Shown here piece by piece: positions 1 through 9,513 of a stretch of 64,000 bases of DNA. The stretch spans positions 915,256-979,255 of the forward strand of contig NZ_JAFLNM010000002.1 of NCBI RefSeq assembly GCF_017313275.1, read 5' to 3'. Below the pieces are notes generated by a model. That model was not told the origin of the DNA and did not search any database. It worked only from the letters and a program-made list of their open reading frames with translations. Position numbers and translations under genes: made by a program. Every line of letters starts with the position of its first letter. The stretch's first letter is position 1. This DNA is from Flagellimonas profundi. Lineage in GTDB: Bacteria; Bacteroidota; Bacteroidia; Flavobacteriales; Flavobacteriaceae.

Positions 1-297
1 GAACACAATTTAGACCGGGAAGAGGAGGATTTTTCCTTGGAGGTGACATCTGCGGGTGCCACTTCGCCATTACGGTTGCCGCGTCAGTACAATAAAAATA
101 TTGGAAGAAAATTACAGGTCAAGACCAGTTCAGAGCAATTTGAAGGAACACTGGTGGAAACCTCGACAAATAGCATTACCTTGGAGTGGAAGGCCCGGGA
201 GCCTAAACCAGTGGGTAAAGGAAAAGTCACAGTGCAGAAAAAGCAGGAAATTGCCTTTTCTGATATTCAAGAGGCAAAAGTTAAATTAAAATTTTAA
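1..297 (+). CDS. rimP: Ribosome maturation factor RimP, C-terminal part (5' truncated by window edge)
   Basis: Open frame from base 1 to the stop at 295-297, so the N-terminal part lies outside the window. The visible part carries the RimP core motif [18 protein letters not shown] followed by a small beta-barrel (residues GRKLQV, EGTLVE) typical of the RimP C-terminal SH3-like domain. RimP binds the 30S subunit and helps late assembly of the 16S 3' domain. It sits 12 bases before nusA and then infB, the classical rimP-nusA-infB order of bacteria, which strengthens the call. The frame begins within the protein and the in-frame start is not visible; nothing unusual is seen. Confidence 0.93.
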   Translation, partial: EHNLDREEEDFSLEVTSAGATSPLRLPRQYNKNIGRKLQVKTSSEQFEGTLVETSTNSITLEWKAREPKPVGKGKVTVQKKQEIAFSDIQEAKVKLKF

Positions 298-309
298 TTG
301 TAGTAGAAA

Positions 310-1542
310 ATGGAAAACCTAGCGCTCATCGAATCCTTTTCGGAGTTTAAGGACGATAAGTTTATTGACAGGGTGACCCTTATGGCGATTTTGGAAGAAG
401 TATTCCGGAGTGCGCTCAAGAAAAAATTTGGTTCTGACGACAATTTTGATATTATTATCAACCCGGACAAAGGGGATTTGGAAATTTGGAGAAACCGTGT
501 CGTTGTCGAAGATGGTGAGGTAGAAGAACCTAATGAAGAGATATCCTTGTCCGAGGCTAGAAAAATCGAGCCCGATTTTGAAGTTGGGGAAGATGTTTCG
601 GAAGAGGTGAAATTGGTCGACCTTGGTAGGAGGGCAATTTTGGCTTTGCGCCAGAATTTGATTTCCAAGATCCATGAGCACGACAATACTACCATCTACA
701 AGCAATTCAAAGACTTGGAAGGGGAGATTTATACCGCTGAGGTACATCACATCAGACATCGTGCGGTTATTTTGTTGGATGATGAAGGAAATGAGATCAT
801 TCTTCCAAAAGAAAAACAAATACCGTCCGACTTTTTCCGTAAAGGCGACAATGTTCGTGGAATTATAGAAAGTGTTGAACTTAAAGGGAACAAGCCTGCC
901 ATTATCATGTCCAGGACCTCCCCCAAATTCTTGGAGCAATTGTTCTTCCAGGAAATTCCAGAAGTGTTCGATGGTCTGATCACCATAAAAAAAGCAGTTC
1001 GTATTCCAGGAGAAAAAGCAAAGGTTGCCGTGGATTCCTATGATGATAGAATTGATCCCGTTGGTGCCTGTGTGGGTATGAAAGGATCTCGTATCCATGG
1101 AATCGTACGTGAATTGGGCAATGAAAACATTGATGTGATCAACTGGACGAACAATCCACAATTGATGGTGACCCGTGCATTGAGTCCTGCAAGAGTGTCA
1201 TCTGTCAAATTGAACGATGAGAAAAAAACAGCTCAAGTATACCTAAAGCCAGAGGAGGTTTCCAAGGCTATCGGTAGAGGTGGGCACAACATTCGTTTGG
1301 CCGGTCAATTGACTGGTTACGAAATAGATGTGTTCCGTGAAGGCGTCGAAGAAGATGTGGAGTTGACCGAGTTTTCCGATGAAATCGAAAGCTGGGTTAT
1401 TGAAGAATTCAAGAAGATTGGATTGGATACCGCACGTAGCGTTTTGGAACAAGATGTAAAGGATTTGGTAAAACGAACCGATCTAGAAGAAGAAACTATC
1501 CAAGAGGTCGTTCGCATCCTCAAGGAAGAATTTGAAGATTAG
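310..1542 (+). CDS. nusA: Transcription termination/antitermination factor NusA
   Basis: 410-residue protein. The N-terminal RNA-polymerase-binding domain covers about residues 1-130, followed by an S1 domain (about 135-205) and two KH domains: GACVGMKGSRIHGIV near residue 253 and AIGRGGHNIRLAG near residue 318. The C-terminal tail is acidic (EEF, EDD patches), and the long C-terminal repeats of E. coli NusA are absent, as is usual outside gammaproteobacteria. NusA binds RNA polymerase and nascent RNA and modulates pausing, Rho-independent termination and antitermination. It lies between rimP (12-base gap) and infB (42-base gap), all co-directional, so it is very likely co-transcribed with them. 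ATG start; no defects seen. Confidence 0.97.
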   Translation: MENLALIESFSEFKDDKFIDRVTLMAILEEVFRSALKKKFGSDDNFDIIINPDKGDLEIWRNRVVVEDGEVEEPNEEISLSEARKIEPDFEVGEDVSEEVKLVDLGRRAILALRQNLISKIHEHDNTTIYKQFKDLEGEIYTAEVHHIRHRAVILLDDEGNEIILPKEKQIPSDFFRKGDNVRGIIESVELKGNKPAIIMSRTSPKFLEQLFFQEIPEVFDGLITIKKAVRIPGEKAKVAVDSYDDRIDPVGACVGMKGSRIHGIVRELGNENIDVINWTNNPQLMVTRALSPARVSSVKLNDEKKTAQVYLKPEEVSKAIGRGGHNIRLAGQLTGYEIDVFREGVEEDVELTEFSDEIESWVIEEFKKIGLDTARSVLEQDVKDLVKRTDLEEETIQEVVRILKEEFED

Positions 1543-1584
1543 GCTTATATTAGCAGCGAAAATTTAGGGCAAGTAAAATTATTT

Positions 1585-4293
1585 ATGGCAGAAAATCCAA
1601 CAATACGACTTAACAAAGTTCTCAGAGAATTGAACATTTCACTGGATAGGGCAGTCGATTACCTGGCCTCGGAAGGGCATGAGGTAGAGGCACGTCCTAC
1701 CACCAAAATATCCAATGAAGTGTATCAAGTTCTGTTGGATGAATTCCAAACGGATAAGAGTAAAAAGGTCGCTTCCAAGGAAGTTGGTGAAGAAAAGCGC
1801 AAGGAGAAGGAAGCTATACGCATCCGAATGGAAAAAGAACAGGAGGAGCGCAGGTTGGCCAAAGAGAAGAAGGAGGCAGAGCAGCAAGTGGTAAAAGCCA
1901 AAGCTGAGCTTTCCGGACCCAAAACCGTGGGTAAGATAGATTTGGATAAAAAATCCGAACAACCGAAAGAGGAAGAGCCAAAGAAAGAGGAAGCTCCAAA
2001 AGCCGAGCCAGCAAAAGCCAAGGAAGAAAAGCCGAAAGCTCCCGAAAAGGAAAAGGCCGAAAAGAAAGAAGCAGCAGAGTCCAAAGAAGAGGTCTCTGAA
2101 AGCAAAGAAGGCTCCGAGGATACTGAGACAGGTACCATAAAGACGAAGTACCAAAAACTTTCAGGTCCTAAAATTACGGGAGATAAAATCGATCTTTCGC
2201 AGTTCAAAAAACCAGCCAAGAAGAAAAAAGAGGATAGTCAAAAATCCAAAGGAGGTTCATCTGATGGAGGGGAGCGTAAAAAACGTAGAAGAAGAATAGT
2301 AAAGAACGGTCCTCAATCAGGAGGTGGCCGTAACAATAGAGGGGGTTCTGGCAGAAAGGGACAGCGTTCATCCGCACCAAAAGTTGAGCCTACCGAAGAA
2401 GAAGTACAAAAACAGGTAAGGGAAACCCTTGAAAAACTTCAAGGTAAATCCAGTAAAGGTAGAGGAGCCAAATATCGAAGGGAGAAAAGAGATCAACATC
2501 GTCAGCAAACGGAGAAAGATCTTGAACAACAGGAGTTGGAAAGCAAAATCCTTAAGGTGACCGAGTTCGTTACAGTAAACGAACTGGCAACCATGATGAA
2601 TGTTTCCTCCACACAGATTATTTCTGCTTGTATGTCCCTAGGTATCATGGTAACCATGAACCAGCGCCTGGACGCTGAAACGCTTTCCATTGTAGCCGAT
2701 GAATTTGGTTACGAAGTTGAATTCGTTACCGCAGAAATCGAGGAGACCATAGAGGAGGTTGAGGATGCCCCGGAAGATTTAAAGCCTCGTGCACCGATTG
2801 TAACTGTTATGGGGCACGTTGACCACGGTAAAACGTCCTTACTGGATTATGTTCGTCAAGAGAATGTGATCGCAGGCGAGAGTGGTGGAATCACCCAGCA
2901 CATTGGAGCTTATGGTGTTTCCCTCGAAGATGGACAGAGAATCACATTCTTGGATACTCCCGGTCACGAAGCGTTTACCGCAATGAGAGCCCGTGGTGCC
3001 CAAGTAACGGATATCGCTATAATCGTAATTGCCGCGGACGATGACATTATGCCTCAAACAAAAGAGGCCATTAGTCATGCGCAAGCAGCAGGAGTTCCCA
3101 TTGTGTTTGCTATCAACAAAGTTGATAAGCCAACAGCGAACCCAGATAAGATCAAAGAAGGCTTGGCCAGCATGAATTTGTTGGTGGAAGATTGGGGAGG
3201 AAAGGTTCAATCCCAAGATATTTCTGCAAAAACAGGGCAAGGAGTTCAAGAACTTCTTGAAAAAGTGTTGCTGGAAGCAGAATTGTTGGAGCTTAAGGCA
3301 AATCCTAACAGACTGGCTTCAGGAACGGTTGTAGAGGCATTTTTGGATAAAGGTAGAGGATATGTTGCGACAATTTTGGTCCAAGCTGGTACCTTGAAAA
3401 TCGGAGATTATGTATTGGCCGGAACTTGCAGTGGTAAGGTCAAGGCGATGCAAGATGAGAGAGGGAACAATATAGAAAATGCCGGACCGTCGACACCAAT
3501 CTCTATTTTGGGATTGGACGGAGCGCCACAAGCTGGTGATAGGTTCAATGTATTGGAAGATGAACGAGAGGCAAAACAGATTGCCGCCAAGCGTTCACAG
3601 TTACAACGTGAGCAATCCGTTAGAACGCAACGTCATATTACACTTGATGAAATTGGACGAAGAATCGCGTTGGGCGACTTCCAGGAGCTTAACATCATAC
3701 TTAAAGGTGATGTGGATGGTTCTGTGGAGGCACTGACGGATTCGTTCCAGAAACTTTCTACGGATGAGATTCAGGTGAACATCATCCATAAAGGTGTTGG
3801 CGCCATTACAGAATCCGATGTATTGTTGGCAAGTGCCTCCGATGCGATTATCATAGGGTTTAACGTAAGGCCAATGGGCAACGCTAGGTCAATTGCGGAT
3901 AAAGAAGAAATCGATATCAGAACCTACTCCATTATATACGATGCCATCAACGACCTGAAAGATGCAATGGAAGGAATGTTGTCTCCGGAGATGAAAGAAG
4001 AAGTTACCGGTAATGCGGAAATCAGGGAGACCTTTAAGATTTCCAAAATTGGAACCATTGCAGGTTGTATGGTGACCAGTGGAAAAATATTTAGAAACTC
4101 ACGCATCAGATTGATTAGGGATGGTGTAGTTATCTATACTGGGGAATTGGCCTCCTTGAAACGTTTCAAAGACGATGTTAAGGAAGTTTCCAAAGGATAC
4201 GACTGTGGTCTTCAAATTAAAAATTACAACGATATTAAAGAGGGCGATATAGTTGAAGCCTTCCAAGAAGTTGCGGTTAAGAAAAAGCTGTAA
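1585..4293 (+). CDS. infB: Translation initiation factor IF-2
   Basis: 902 residues. Order of parts: short N-terminal IF2_N helix bundle (about 1-55), a very long Lys/Glu/Ala/Pro-rich unstructured linker (about 60-330), a second IF2_N-like domain (about 335-385), the GTPase domain with G1 GHVDHGKTS (about 409), DTPGHEAFT and NKVDKP, then beta-barrel domains II, III and IV. IF-2 places initiator tRNA on the 30S subunit and drives subunit joining using GTP. The linker contains blocks of KKEEA/KEEKPK-like residues and a Gly/Arg/Lys-rich patch ([16 protein letters not shown]) that may contact RNA; this is inference. It ends 28 bases before a strong hairpin terminator, consistent with the end of the rimP-nusA-infB operon. 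Confidence 0.98.
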   Translation: MAENPTIRLNKVLRELNISLDRAVDYLASEGHEVEARPTTKISNEVYQVLLDEFQTDKSKKVASKEVGEEKRKEKEAIRIRMEKEQEERRLAKEKKEAEQQVVKAKAELSGPKTVGKIDLDKKSEQPKEEEPKKEEAPKAEPAKAKEEKPKAPEKEKAEKKEAAESKEEVSESKEGSEDTETGTIKTKYQKLSGPKITGDKIDLSQFKKPAKKKKEDSQKSKGGSSDGGERKKRRRRIVKNGPQSGGGRNNRGGSGRKGQRSSAPKVEPTEEEVQKQVRETLEKLQGKSSKGRGAKYRREKRDQHRQQTEKDLEQQELESKILKVTEFVTVNELATMMNVSSTQIISACMSLGIMVTMNQRLDAETLSIVADEFGYEVEFVTAEIEETIEEVEDAPEDLKPRAPIVTVMGHVDHGKTSLLDYVRQENVIAGESGGITQHIGAYGVSLEDGQRITFLDTPGHEAFTAMRARGAQVTDIAIIVIAADDDIMPQTKEAISHAQAAGVPIVFAINKVDKPTANPDKIKEGLASMNLLVEDWGGKVQSQDISAKTGQGVQELLEKVLLEAELLELKANPNRLASGTVVEAFLDKGRGYVATILVQAGTLKIGDYVLAGTCSGKVKAMQDERGNNIENAGPSTPISILGLDGAPQAGDRFNVLEDEREAKQIAAKRSQLQREQSVRTQRHITLDEIGRRIALGDFQELNIILKGDVDGSVEALTDSFQKLSTDEIQVNIIHKGVGAITESDVLLASASDAIIIGFNVRPMGNARSIADKEEIDIRTYSIIYDAINDLKDAMEGMLSPEMKEEVTGNAEIRETFKISKIGTIAGCMVTSGKIFRNSRIRLIRDGVVIYTGELASLKRFKDDVKEVSKGYDCGLQIKNYNDIKEGDIVEAFQEVAVKKKL

Positions 4294-4320
4294 CAGGAAA
4301 TAAAAGTTGATCAATAAGAA

Positions 4321-4349
4321 AAAATCCCGCTGGCTGGCGGGATTTTTTT
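4321..4349. terminator. Bidirectional intrinsic terminator between infB and the SPOR gene
   Basis: Perfect 10-bp stem AAAATCCCGC / GCGGGATTTT with a 6-base loop (4331-4336). On the + strand it is followed by a T run to 4349; on the - strand the complementary A-rich flank (4315-4324) gives a T run too. It therefore can end transcripts of infB (+) and of the convergent SPOR gene (-), whose stop codon overlaps the T run. Confidence 0.92.
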
Positions 4350-4725
4350 ATGACTTAGATTTTTTCTCTTCTGGTTTCAATAACATGGCGTCCGGATATT
4401 TTTTGCGAACCTCCAAATATTTTCTTTCAGCTTCCAATTTGGTTCTGAACCTTCCGAGCCTAACGCGGTAAGTAGGGGATTCAAACTCTATTTTGGAGTA
4501 CCAGTCTGGAAAATCGATTTCAACTTGGTCCAAAAGCTCTTGGGCCCTATTGTAGTTGCCAAAACCAACCTGAATTTGATAATATCCTGTATTTTCATGA
4601 GCCTTGGTGTAAAGCTTCACCAACTCGTTGATTTTTGGGTCTTGTTGAATCGTCACCTGTCCTTCCTGGGCCAAAACTTGAGTTGTTAAACCGAGTAAAA
4701 TTATGCTAAATACAGCCGTTTTCAT
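4348..4725 (-). CDS. Small exported SPOR-domain protein
   Basis: 125 residues with an N-terminal Sec signal peptide (MKTAVFSIILLGLTTQVLAQ) and a C-terminal SPOR-like domain (about 45-120; motifs YQIQVGFG, YRVRLGRFRTKLEAE). SPOR domains bind denuded peptidoglycan glycan strands and often mark division or envelope-remodelling proteins. The protein is little more than signal plus SPOR domain, so a binding or scaffolding role in the periplasm is likely, but no specific function can be assigned. It has its own promoter-like element upstream (4759-4766, minus strand) and faces infB, sharing its terminator. The Lys/Glu-rich last ten residues look disordered. Confidence 0.85.
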   Translation of the reverse strand: MKTAVFSIILLGLTTQVLAQEGQVTIQQDPKINELVKLYTKAHENTGYYQIQVGFGNYNRAQELLDQVEIDFPDWYSKIEFESPTYRVRLGRFRTKLEAERKYLEVRKKYPDAMLLKPEEKKSKS

Positions 4726-4758
4726 GATATTTACGTGTTGTATGATTTATGCTTACTG

Positions 4759-4786
4759 CAAATGTAGATTATTAAAGATTAACCAA
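4759..4786 (-). promoter_or_regulatory. Bacteroidota-type promoter for the SPOR gene
   Basis: Minus-strand -7 element TACATTTG (4766-4759), matching TAnnTTTG, with a TTG (-33-like) at 4786-4784, 17 bases upstream. Predicted start of transcription near 4752, giving a leader of about 25 bases. Confidence 0.6.
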
Positions 4787-4865
4787 GTCGAGCATAAGTT
4801 ATTTAGAATCTTTATAAATTATGTGTTATGAATACCTTAAGATTTTAAAAAATGACTGTATGTCT

Positions 4866-4873
4866 TACTTTTG
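4866..4873 (+). promoter_or_regulatory. -7 promoter element for the act/cox operon
   Basis: TACTTTTG matches the Bacteroidota -7 consensus TAnnTTTG. A weak TTTT (4843-4846) lies 19 bases upstream in the -33 position. It would give a leader of roughly 80 bases before actA, longer than for other genes in this window. Confidence 0.5.
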
Positions 4874-4960
4874 TTGCCATTCTTGGTAGGGTGAAAGGCT
4901 ATTGCTCTCATACTCAATAGAAAGAACCATGCCAAAGATTTCGATAGAAATTTCACGAAT

Positions 4961-6325
4961 ATGAAAAAGGTTTTATACCGCCATCTATTTTCTAAAGTAT
5001 TAGGTTTAACTCTCCTATTATTCTCCACATCTTTTTATGCGCAGGAAGAAGCCGAGGCTACAACCGACGCTGCTGCTGAGCAAACAGCTGAGGCTGTTGG
5101 GGGAGACCCGGTTAAAGGAAAACAACTGTTTAATCAGAACTGTGCCGCATGTCATGCCTTGGACAGGAAAATGACGGGGCCTGCATTGGCCAATGTGGAA
5201 ACTAGATTGGCCGAGGATGAAGGGTTGGATAAAGAATGGATTTATGCATGGGTGAAAAACAGTCCTGGTGTAATTTCCTCAGGTGATGCTTATGCAAACA
5301 AAATTTACGATGAGTACAATCAGGCGGCGATGACGCCTTTTCCAACATTGTCCAATCAGGATATTGATGATATTTTGGCCTACACGGCTGCTCCGCCTCC
5401 GGCACCGGCTGCCACGACAGCTGCTACTCCTGCTGGTGAGTCCACCGGTTCAAGTTCTGGGATTTCCAATGAGATGATCCTTGGGGCCTTAGCCTTGGTG
5501 TTCGGCCTTTTGGTCATTATGTTGATCTTGGTGAACAAGACTTTGCGCAGAATTGCCGAAGCCAATGGGGTGGTATTGGAAAAAGAAAAAGAAAAGCGTT
5601 TGCCTATTTGGAAGGCTTTTGCTCAAAATCAGTTCTTGGTTTTGGTGAGTGTGGTTTTCTTGTTGTTGGCCAGTGCATATTTTGCTTACGGATATTTAAT
5701 GCAGGTTGGTGTTGATCAAGGTTACGCTCCTGTTCAGCCGATTCATTTTTCACATAAGATTCACGCTGGAGACAATAATGTTGACTGTAAATACTGTCAC
5801 TCTTCTGCAAGGGTTTCCAAAACTTCAGGGATTCCTTCTTTGAATGTTTGTATGAACTGTCATAAGTCCATTTATGAGTACGCAGGTAATCCGGAGGGGC
5901 CATCTGCCGAAGACTTGGCCAACGGATACACCAATGACTTCTATACAGGAGAAATCAAAAAATTGTACAAGGCCGTTGGATGGGACGAGGAAAATCAAAG
6001 CTATACTGGTGAGACACAACCAGTAGAGTGGGTTAGGATTCATAACCTTCCTGATTTTGCTTATTTCAACCACTCACAGCACGTATCTGTTGCTGGTGTT
6101 GAGTGTCAAACATGTCACGGTCCGGTGGAAGAAATGGAAATCATGTATCAGCATGCTCCTTTGACCATGGGATGGTGTATCAATTGCCACCGTGAAACCA
6201 ATGTTAAGGTTCAAGGCAATGAATACTATGAGGCAATTCATGAGGAGTTGTCCAAAAAGTATGGTGTTGAGGAATTGACTGCCGCAATGATGGGTGGTCT
6301 GGAATGTGGAAAGTGTCACTATTAA
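4961..6325 (+). CDS. actA: Alternative complex III subunit ActA (multiheme cytochrome c)
   Basis: 454 residues. Signal peptide (about 1-28), then a class I cytochrome c domain with CAACH (about residue 61), a Pro/Ala-rich linker, two hydrophobic segments (about 173-192 and 225-245), and a C-terminal five-heme region with CKYCH, CMNCH, CQTCH, CINCH and CGKCH. Total six CxxCH motifs, i.e. one monoheme domain fused to the pentaheme ActA core. ActA carries electrons from the ActB iron-sulfur subunit towards cytochromes that feed the oxidase, on the periplasmic face. First gene of the actABCDEF-coxBA operon; a promoter-like element lies about 90 bases upstream. Family identity is secure from heme motif spacing and context. 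Confidence 0.93.
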   Translation: MKKVLYRHLFSKVLGLTLLLFSTSFYAQEEAEATTDAAAEQTAEAVGGDPVKGKQLFNQNCAACHALDRKMTGPALANVETRLAEDEGLDKEWIYAWVKNSPGVISSGDAYANKIYDEYNQAAMTPFPTLSNQDIDDILAYTAAPPPAPAATTAATPAGESTGSSSGISNEMILGALALVFGLLVIMLILVNKTLRRIAEANGVVLEKEKEKRLPIWKAFAQNQFLVLVSVVFLLLASAYFAYGYLMQVGVDQGYAPVQPIHFSHKIHAGDNNVDCKYCHSSARVSKTSGIPSLNVCMNCHKSIYEYAGNPEGPSAEDLANGYTNDFYTGEIKKLYKAVGWDEENQSYTGETQPVEWVRIHNLPDFAYFNHSQHVSVAGVECQTCHGPVEEMEIMYQHAPLTMGWCINCHRETNVKVQGNEYYEAIHEELSKKYGVEELTAAMMGGLECGKCHY

Positions 6326-6357
6326 GAATTAAAAGAAGATAATCTCAGATATATCGT

Positions 6358-9300
6358 ATGGCATCAAACAAAAAATATTGGAAAAGTGAAGCGGAGTTGA
6401 ATCCGAACGATTCCATTGTTGAGGCGCTAAGAAACAACGAGTTTACAGAAGAGATTCCCGTTGATGAATTTTTGGGCGACAAGGAAAACTTGTCATCCTC
6501 GAACACATCCCGTAGGGATTTCTTGAAATATGTAGGTTTCAGTACTGCGGCAGCTACGGTTGCGGCGTGCGAAGGCCCGGTTCACAAATCTATTCCATAT
6601 GTAGTTCAGCCGGACAATATTGTTCCCGGCGTTGCCAACTATTATGCAACTACCATTGCCGATGGTTTTGATTTTGCCAGCATTTTGGTGAAGACCAGGG
6701 AAGGAAGGCCTATCAAAATTGAGAACAATACCGATGCAAAAGTAAATGGCGGAGCCAATGCGAGAGTTCAGGCTTCCGTATTGACTTTGTATGATAGCAA
6801 AAGGGTTCAAGGGCCTATGGCCAACGGAGAGCCTGTGGAGTGGAAGGTATTGGATGCCACTGTTAAAGCAAAGTTGAATGCTTTGAAAGGTTCCAACAAA
6901 CAAGTGGTGTTGTTGACCCAGACTTATGCTAGTCCGTCTACCACGAAATTGATATCTGAGTTTAAGGCGGCTTATGGAGACAATGTGAACCATGTGGTTT
7001 ACGATGCCATTTCCGAGGATGCCGCATTAAATGCATACAGTAAGGCTTACGGAGAACGTGCCTTGGCCGATTACGATTTTGAGAAAGCGGAGCTGATTGT
7101 TTCTTTCGGTGCCGACTTTCTTGGTGACTGGCAAGGTGGTGGATATGATTCAGGTTATGCCAAGGGACGTGTTCCCAAGAATGGAAAAATGTCCAGACAC
7201 GTACAGCTGGAGTCCAATATGTCCTTGACCGGTGCCAATGCCGATAAGAGATACCCGATGACCCCTACCCAACAAAAGATTGCCCTTGCCAAATTGTACG
7301 GCAAATTAAACGGCAGTAGTGTTGGTGGAGGTACATCCGATGTCGATGAAGCCGTTGATAGGGTAGCTGCTGAAATCAAAAAGGCAGGTAGCAAAGCAGT
7401 CGTTGTAAGTGGTCTTAACGATGAAAACGCACAAACAGTGGTTTTGGCCATCAATAAATTGTTGGCCAGTGAGGCATTTGATCCAGAAAAGCCAAAATAT
7501 GTACGCCAAGGAGATGCTGCAAAAGTAAGTAAGTTGATAGCAGACATGAACGCAGGTCGAGTTGGAGCCTTGATCATGGATGGTGTTAACCCAGCTTATA
7601 CATTGCCAAATGCCGAGGAATTCCTTTCTGGACTCGAGCAAGTGGATGTGTCGGTGGACTTTGCCTATACCAATGATGAAACTGCCCAAGCCTCTAACTA
7701 TGTTGCGGCTGCTTCTCATTACTTGGAGTCTTGGGGTGATGCCCAATTTAAAAAAGGAGAATACAGCTTGATGCAGCCCGCTATTCGAGAGTTGTTTGAT
7801 ACAAAACAGTTTCAAACAGCGCTTTTAACGTGGATGGGCGTCGAGAAAACATATTACGAATACATCAAAGAAACCTGGAGTGCGGATATACTTCAAGGTG
7901 GTTCTTGGAACAAAGCATTGCAAGATGGTGTGTATGTGGCACCTGCAATGATGGTTGAAGATGGCGAAGCAACTACCACTCAGGTAGATTCGGAGGAAGA
8001 GCAGCCAGAAATTGTTCCGATCGCATCCGCAGTACGTTCTTTGGTGAATGCGACTAGCTCGGGTACTGAATTGGTACTGTACTCTAAAGTTGGTATGGGA
8101 GATGGTCGTCAGGCCAACAACCCATGGTTGCAAGAGTTTCCTGATCCAATTTCCAGAGTATCTTGGGATAACTACGTAACGGTTTCCAAAGCGGATGCAG
8201 AGTCTTGGGGACTTGAAAATACAATCGAAGCCGATGGTGGGGTTAATGGTAGCTACGTAAAATTGACCGTTGATGGTAAGGTATTGGAAAATGTGCCGGT
8301 TATCATTCAACCAGGTCAGGCAGTAGGTACTGTAGGTCTGTCTTTCGGTTATGGAAAAAAAGCTGGAATGCAGGAGGAGATGGCCACTGGGGTCAATGCC
8401 TATACTTTGTATAGCAACTTCTCCGATGTGCAATCCGTAACCGTTGAGAAATTGGGCGGAGAACACGAGTTTGCTTGTATCCAGTCACATAAAACATTAA
8501 TGGGTAGGGGGGATATCATCAAGGAAACTACCTTGGAAATCTTCAATACCAAAGACCATGAAGAGTGGAATCCAATGCCTCATGTGTCTTTGAATCACAA
8601 TGAAATACCAGTGACTTCACCAGATGCCGACCTTTGGGAGGAATTTGACAGAAGCATTGGGCATCATTTTAACCTGTCCATCGATTTGAATGCTTGTACC
8701 GGTTGCGGTGCTTGTGTTATCGCATGTCATGCAGAGAACAACGTTCCTGTTGTAGGAAAACGTGAAATGCGTCGTTCAAGGGATATGCACTGGTTGCGTA
8801 TTGATAGATACTATTCTTCCGAAGAGACTTTTGAAGAGGATAACGAGAAGAAAGAAGAAATGGAAGGTCTTTGGGGGGATAAAGGTTCCCTTGGAGGTTT
8901 CAGGGAGATGGAAGACCCATCTGCGAACCCACAAGTAGCCTTTCAGCCTGTAATGTGTCAACACTGTAACCATGCGCCTTGTGAGACCGTTTGTCCTGTA
9001 GCTGCTACATCTCACAGTAGACAGGGTCAAAACCACATGGCTTACAACAGATGTGTGGGTACTAGATATTGTGCCAATAACTGTCCGTATAAAGTTCGTA
9101 GGTTCAACTGGTTCTTGTACAGTAACAACGACGAGTTTGACTTTAATATGAACAACGACTTGGGTAAAATGGTGATTAACCCAGATGTTAATGTGCGTTC
9201 AAGAGGTGTTATGGAGAAATGCTCTATGTGTATCCAAATGACTCAAAAAACTATTTTGGATGCCAAGAGAGATGGAAGGGTCATCAAGGATGGTGAGTTC

Positions 9301-9480
9301 CAAACCGCTTGTTCTGCAGCTTGTAGCAGTGGGGCTATGGTGTTTGGTGACATCAATGATCATGACAGTAAAGTGGCGGAGTTGAAAGAGGATGATAGAA
9401 TGTACCATTTGTTGGAGCATGTAGGCACTAAACCAAACGTGTTCTATCATGTAAAAGTTAGAAACACCAACGAGGCTTAA
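6358..9480 (+). CDS. actB: Alternative complex III subunit ActB (molybdopterin-like plus Fe-S protein)
   Basis: 1040 residues. A twin-arginine motif SRRDFLKYVGF occurs after an unusually long N-terminal extension of about 50 residues, followed by a hydrophobic stretch ending in AAC, a possible lipobox. The large middle part (about 80-740) resembles molybdopterin oxidoreductases, which in ActB lack the cofactor. The C-terminal part (about 775-1010) holds four ferredoxin-like cysteine clusters: CTGCGACVIAC, CQHCNHAPCETVC, CVGTRYCANNC and CSMC...CSAAC. It accepts electrons from quinol oxidation at ActC/ActF and passes them to ActA hemes. Lies 32 bases after actA. The N-terminal stretch and fused architecture are normal for ActB. 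Confidence 0.95.
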   Translation: MASNKKYWKSEAELNPNDSIVEALRNNEFTEEIPVDEFLGDKENLSSSNTSRRDFLKYVGFSTAAATVAACEGPVHKSIPYVVQPDNIVPGVANYYATTIADGFDFASILVKTREGRPIKIENNTDAKVNGGANARVQASVLTLYDSKRVQGPMANGEPVEWKVLDATVKAKLNALKGSNKQVVLLTQTYASPSTTKLISEFKAAYGDNVNHVVYDAISEDAALNAYSKAYGERALADYDFEKAELIVSFGADFLGDWQGGGYDSGYAKGRVPKNGKMSRHVQLESNMSLTGANADKRYPMTPTQQKIALAKLYGKLNGSSVGGGTSDVDEAVDRVAAEIKKAGSKAVVVSGLNDENAQTVVLAINKLLASEAFDPEKPKYVRQGDAAKVSKLIADMNAGRVGALIMDGVNPAYTLPNAEEFLSGLEQVDVSVDFAYTNDETAQASNYVAAASHYLESWGDAQFKKGEYSLMQPAIRELFDTKQFQTALLTWMGVEKTYYEYIKETWSADILQGGSWNKALQDGVYVAPAMMVEDGEATTTQVDSEEEQPEIVPIASAVRSLVNATSSGTELVLYSKVGMGDGRQANNPWLQEFPDPISRVSWDNYVTVSKADAESWGLENTIEADGGVNGSYVKLTVDGKVLENVPVIIQPGQAVGTVGLSFGYGKKAGMQEEMATGVNAYTLYSNFSDVQSVTVEKLGGEHEFACIQSHKTLMGRGDIIKETTLEIFNTKDHEEWNPMPHVSLNHNEIPVTSPDADLWEEFDRSIGHHFNLSIDLNACTGCGACVIACHAENNVPVVGKREMRRSRDMHWLRIDRYYSSEETFEEDNEKKEEMEGLWGDKGSLGGFREMEDPSANPQVAFQPVMCQHCNHAPCETVCPVAATSHSRQGQNHMAYNRCVGTRYCANNCPYKVRRFNWFLYSNNDEFDFNMNNDLGKMVINPDVNVRSRGVMEKCSMCIQMTQKTILDAKRDGRVIKDGEFQTACSAACSSGAMVFGDINDHDSKVAELKEDDRMYHLLEHVGTKPNVFYHVKVRNTNEA

Positions 9481-9513
9481 TCAATAAAAAAAGAAGTAAC
9501 TAGAAGATAAATT

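Noticed and set aside
319..1161. 280-codon open frame antisense to nusA
   Set aside because: It overlaps nusA completely, has no recognisable domain or start context, and its composition mirrors the conserved gene on the other strand.
1639..2154. Leu/Phe-rich antisense frame opposite the infB linker
   Set aside because: It is the complement of the Lys/Glu repeats (aag/gaa read backwards gives ctt/ttc); no real membrane protein pattern.
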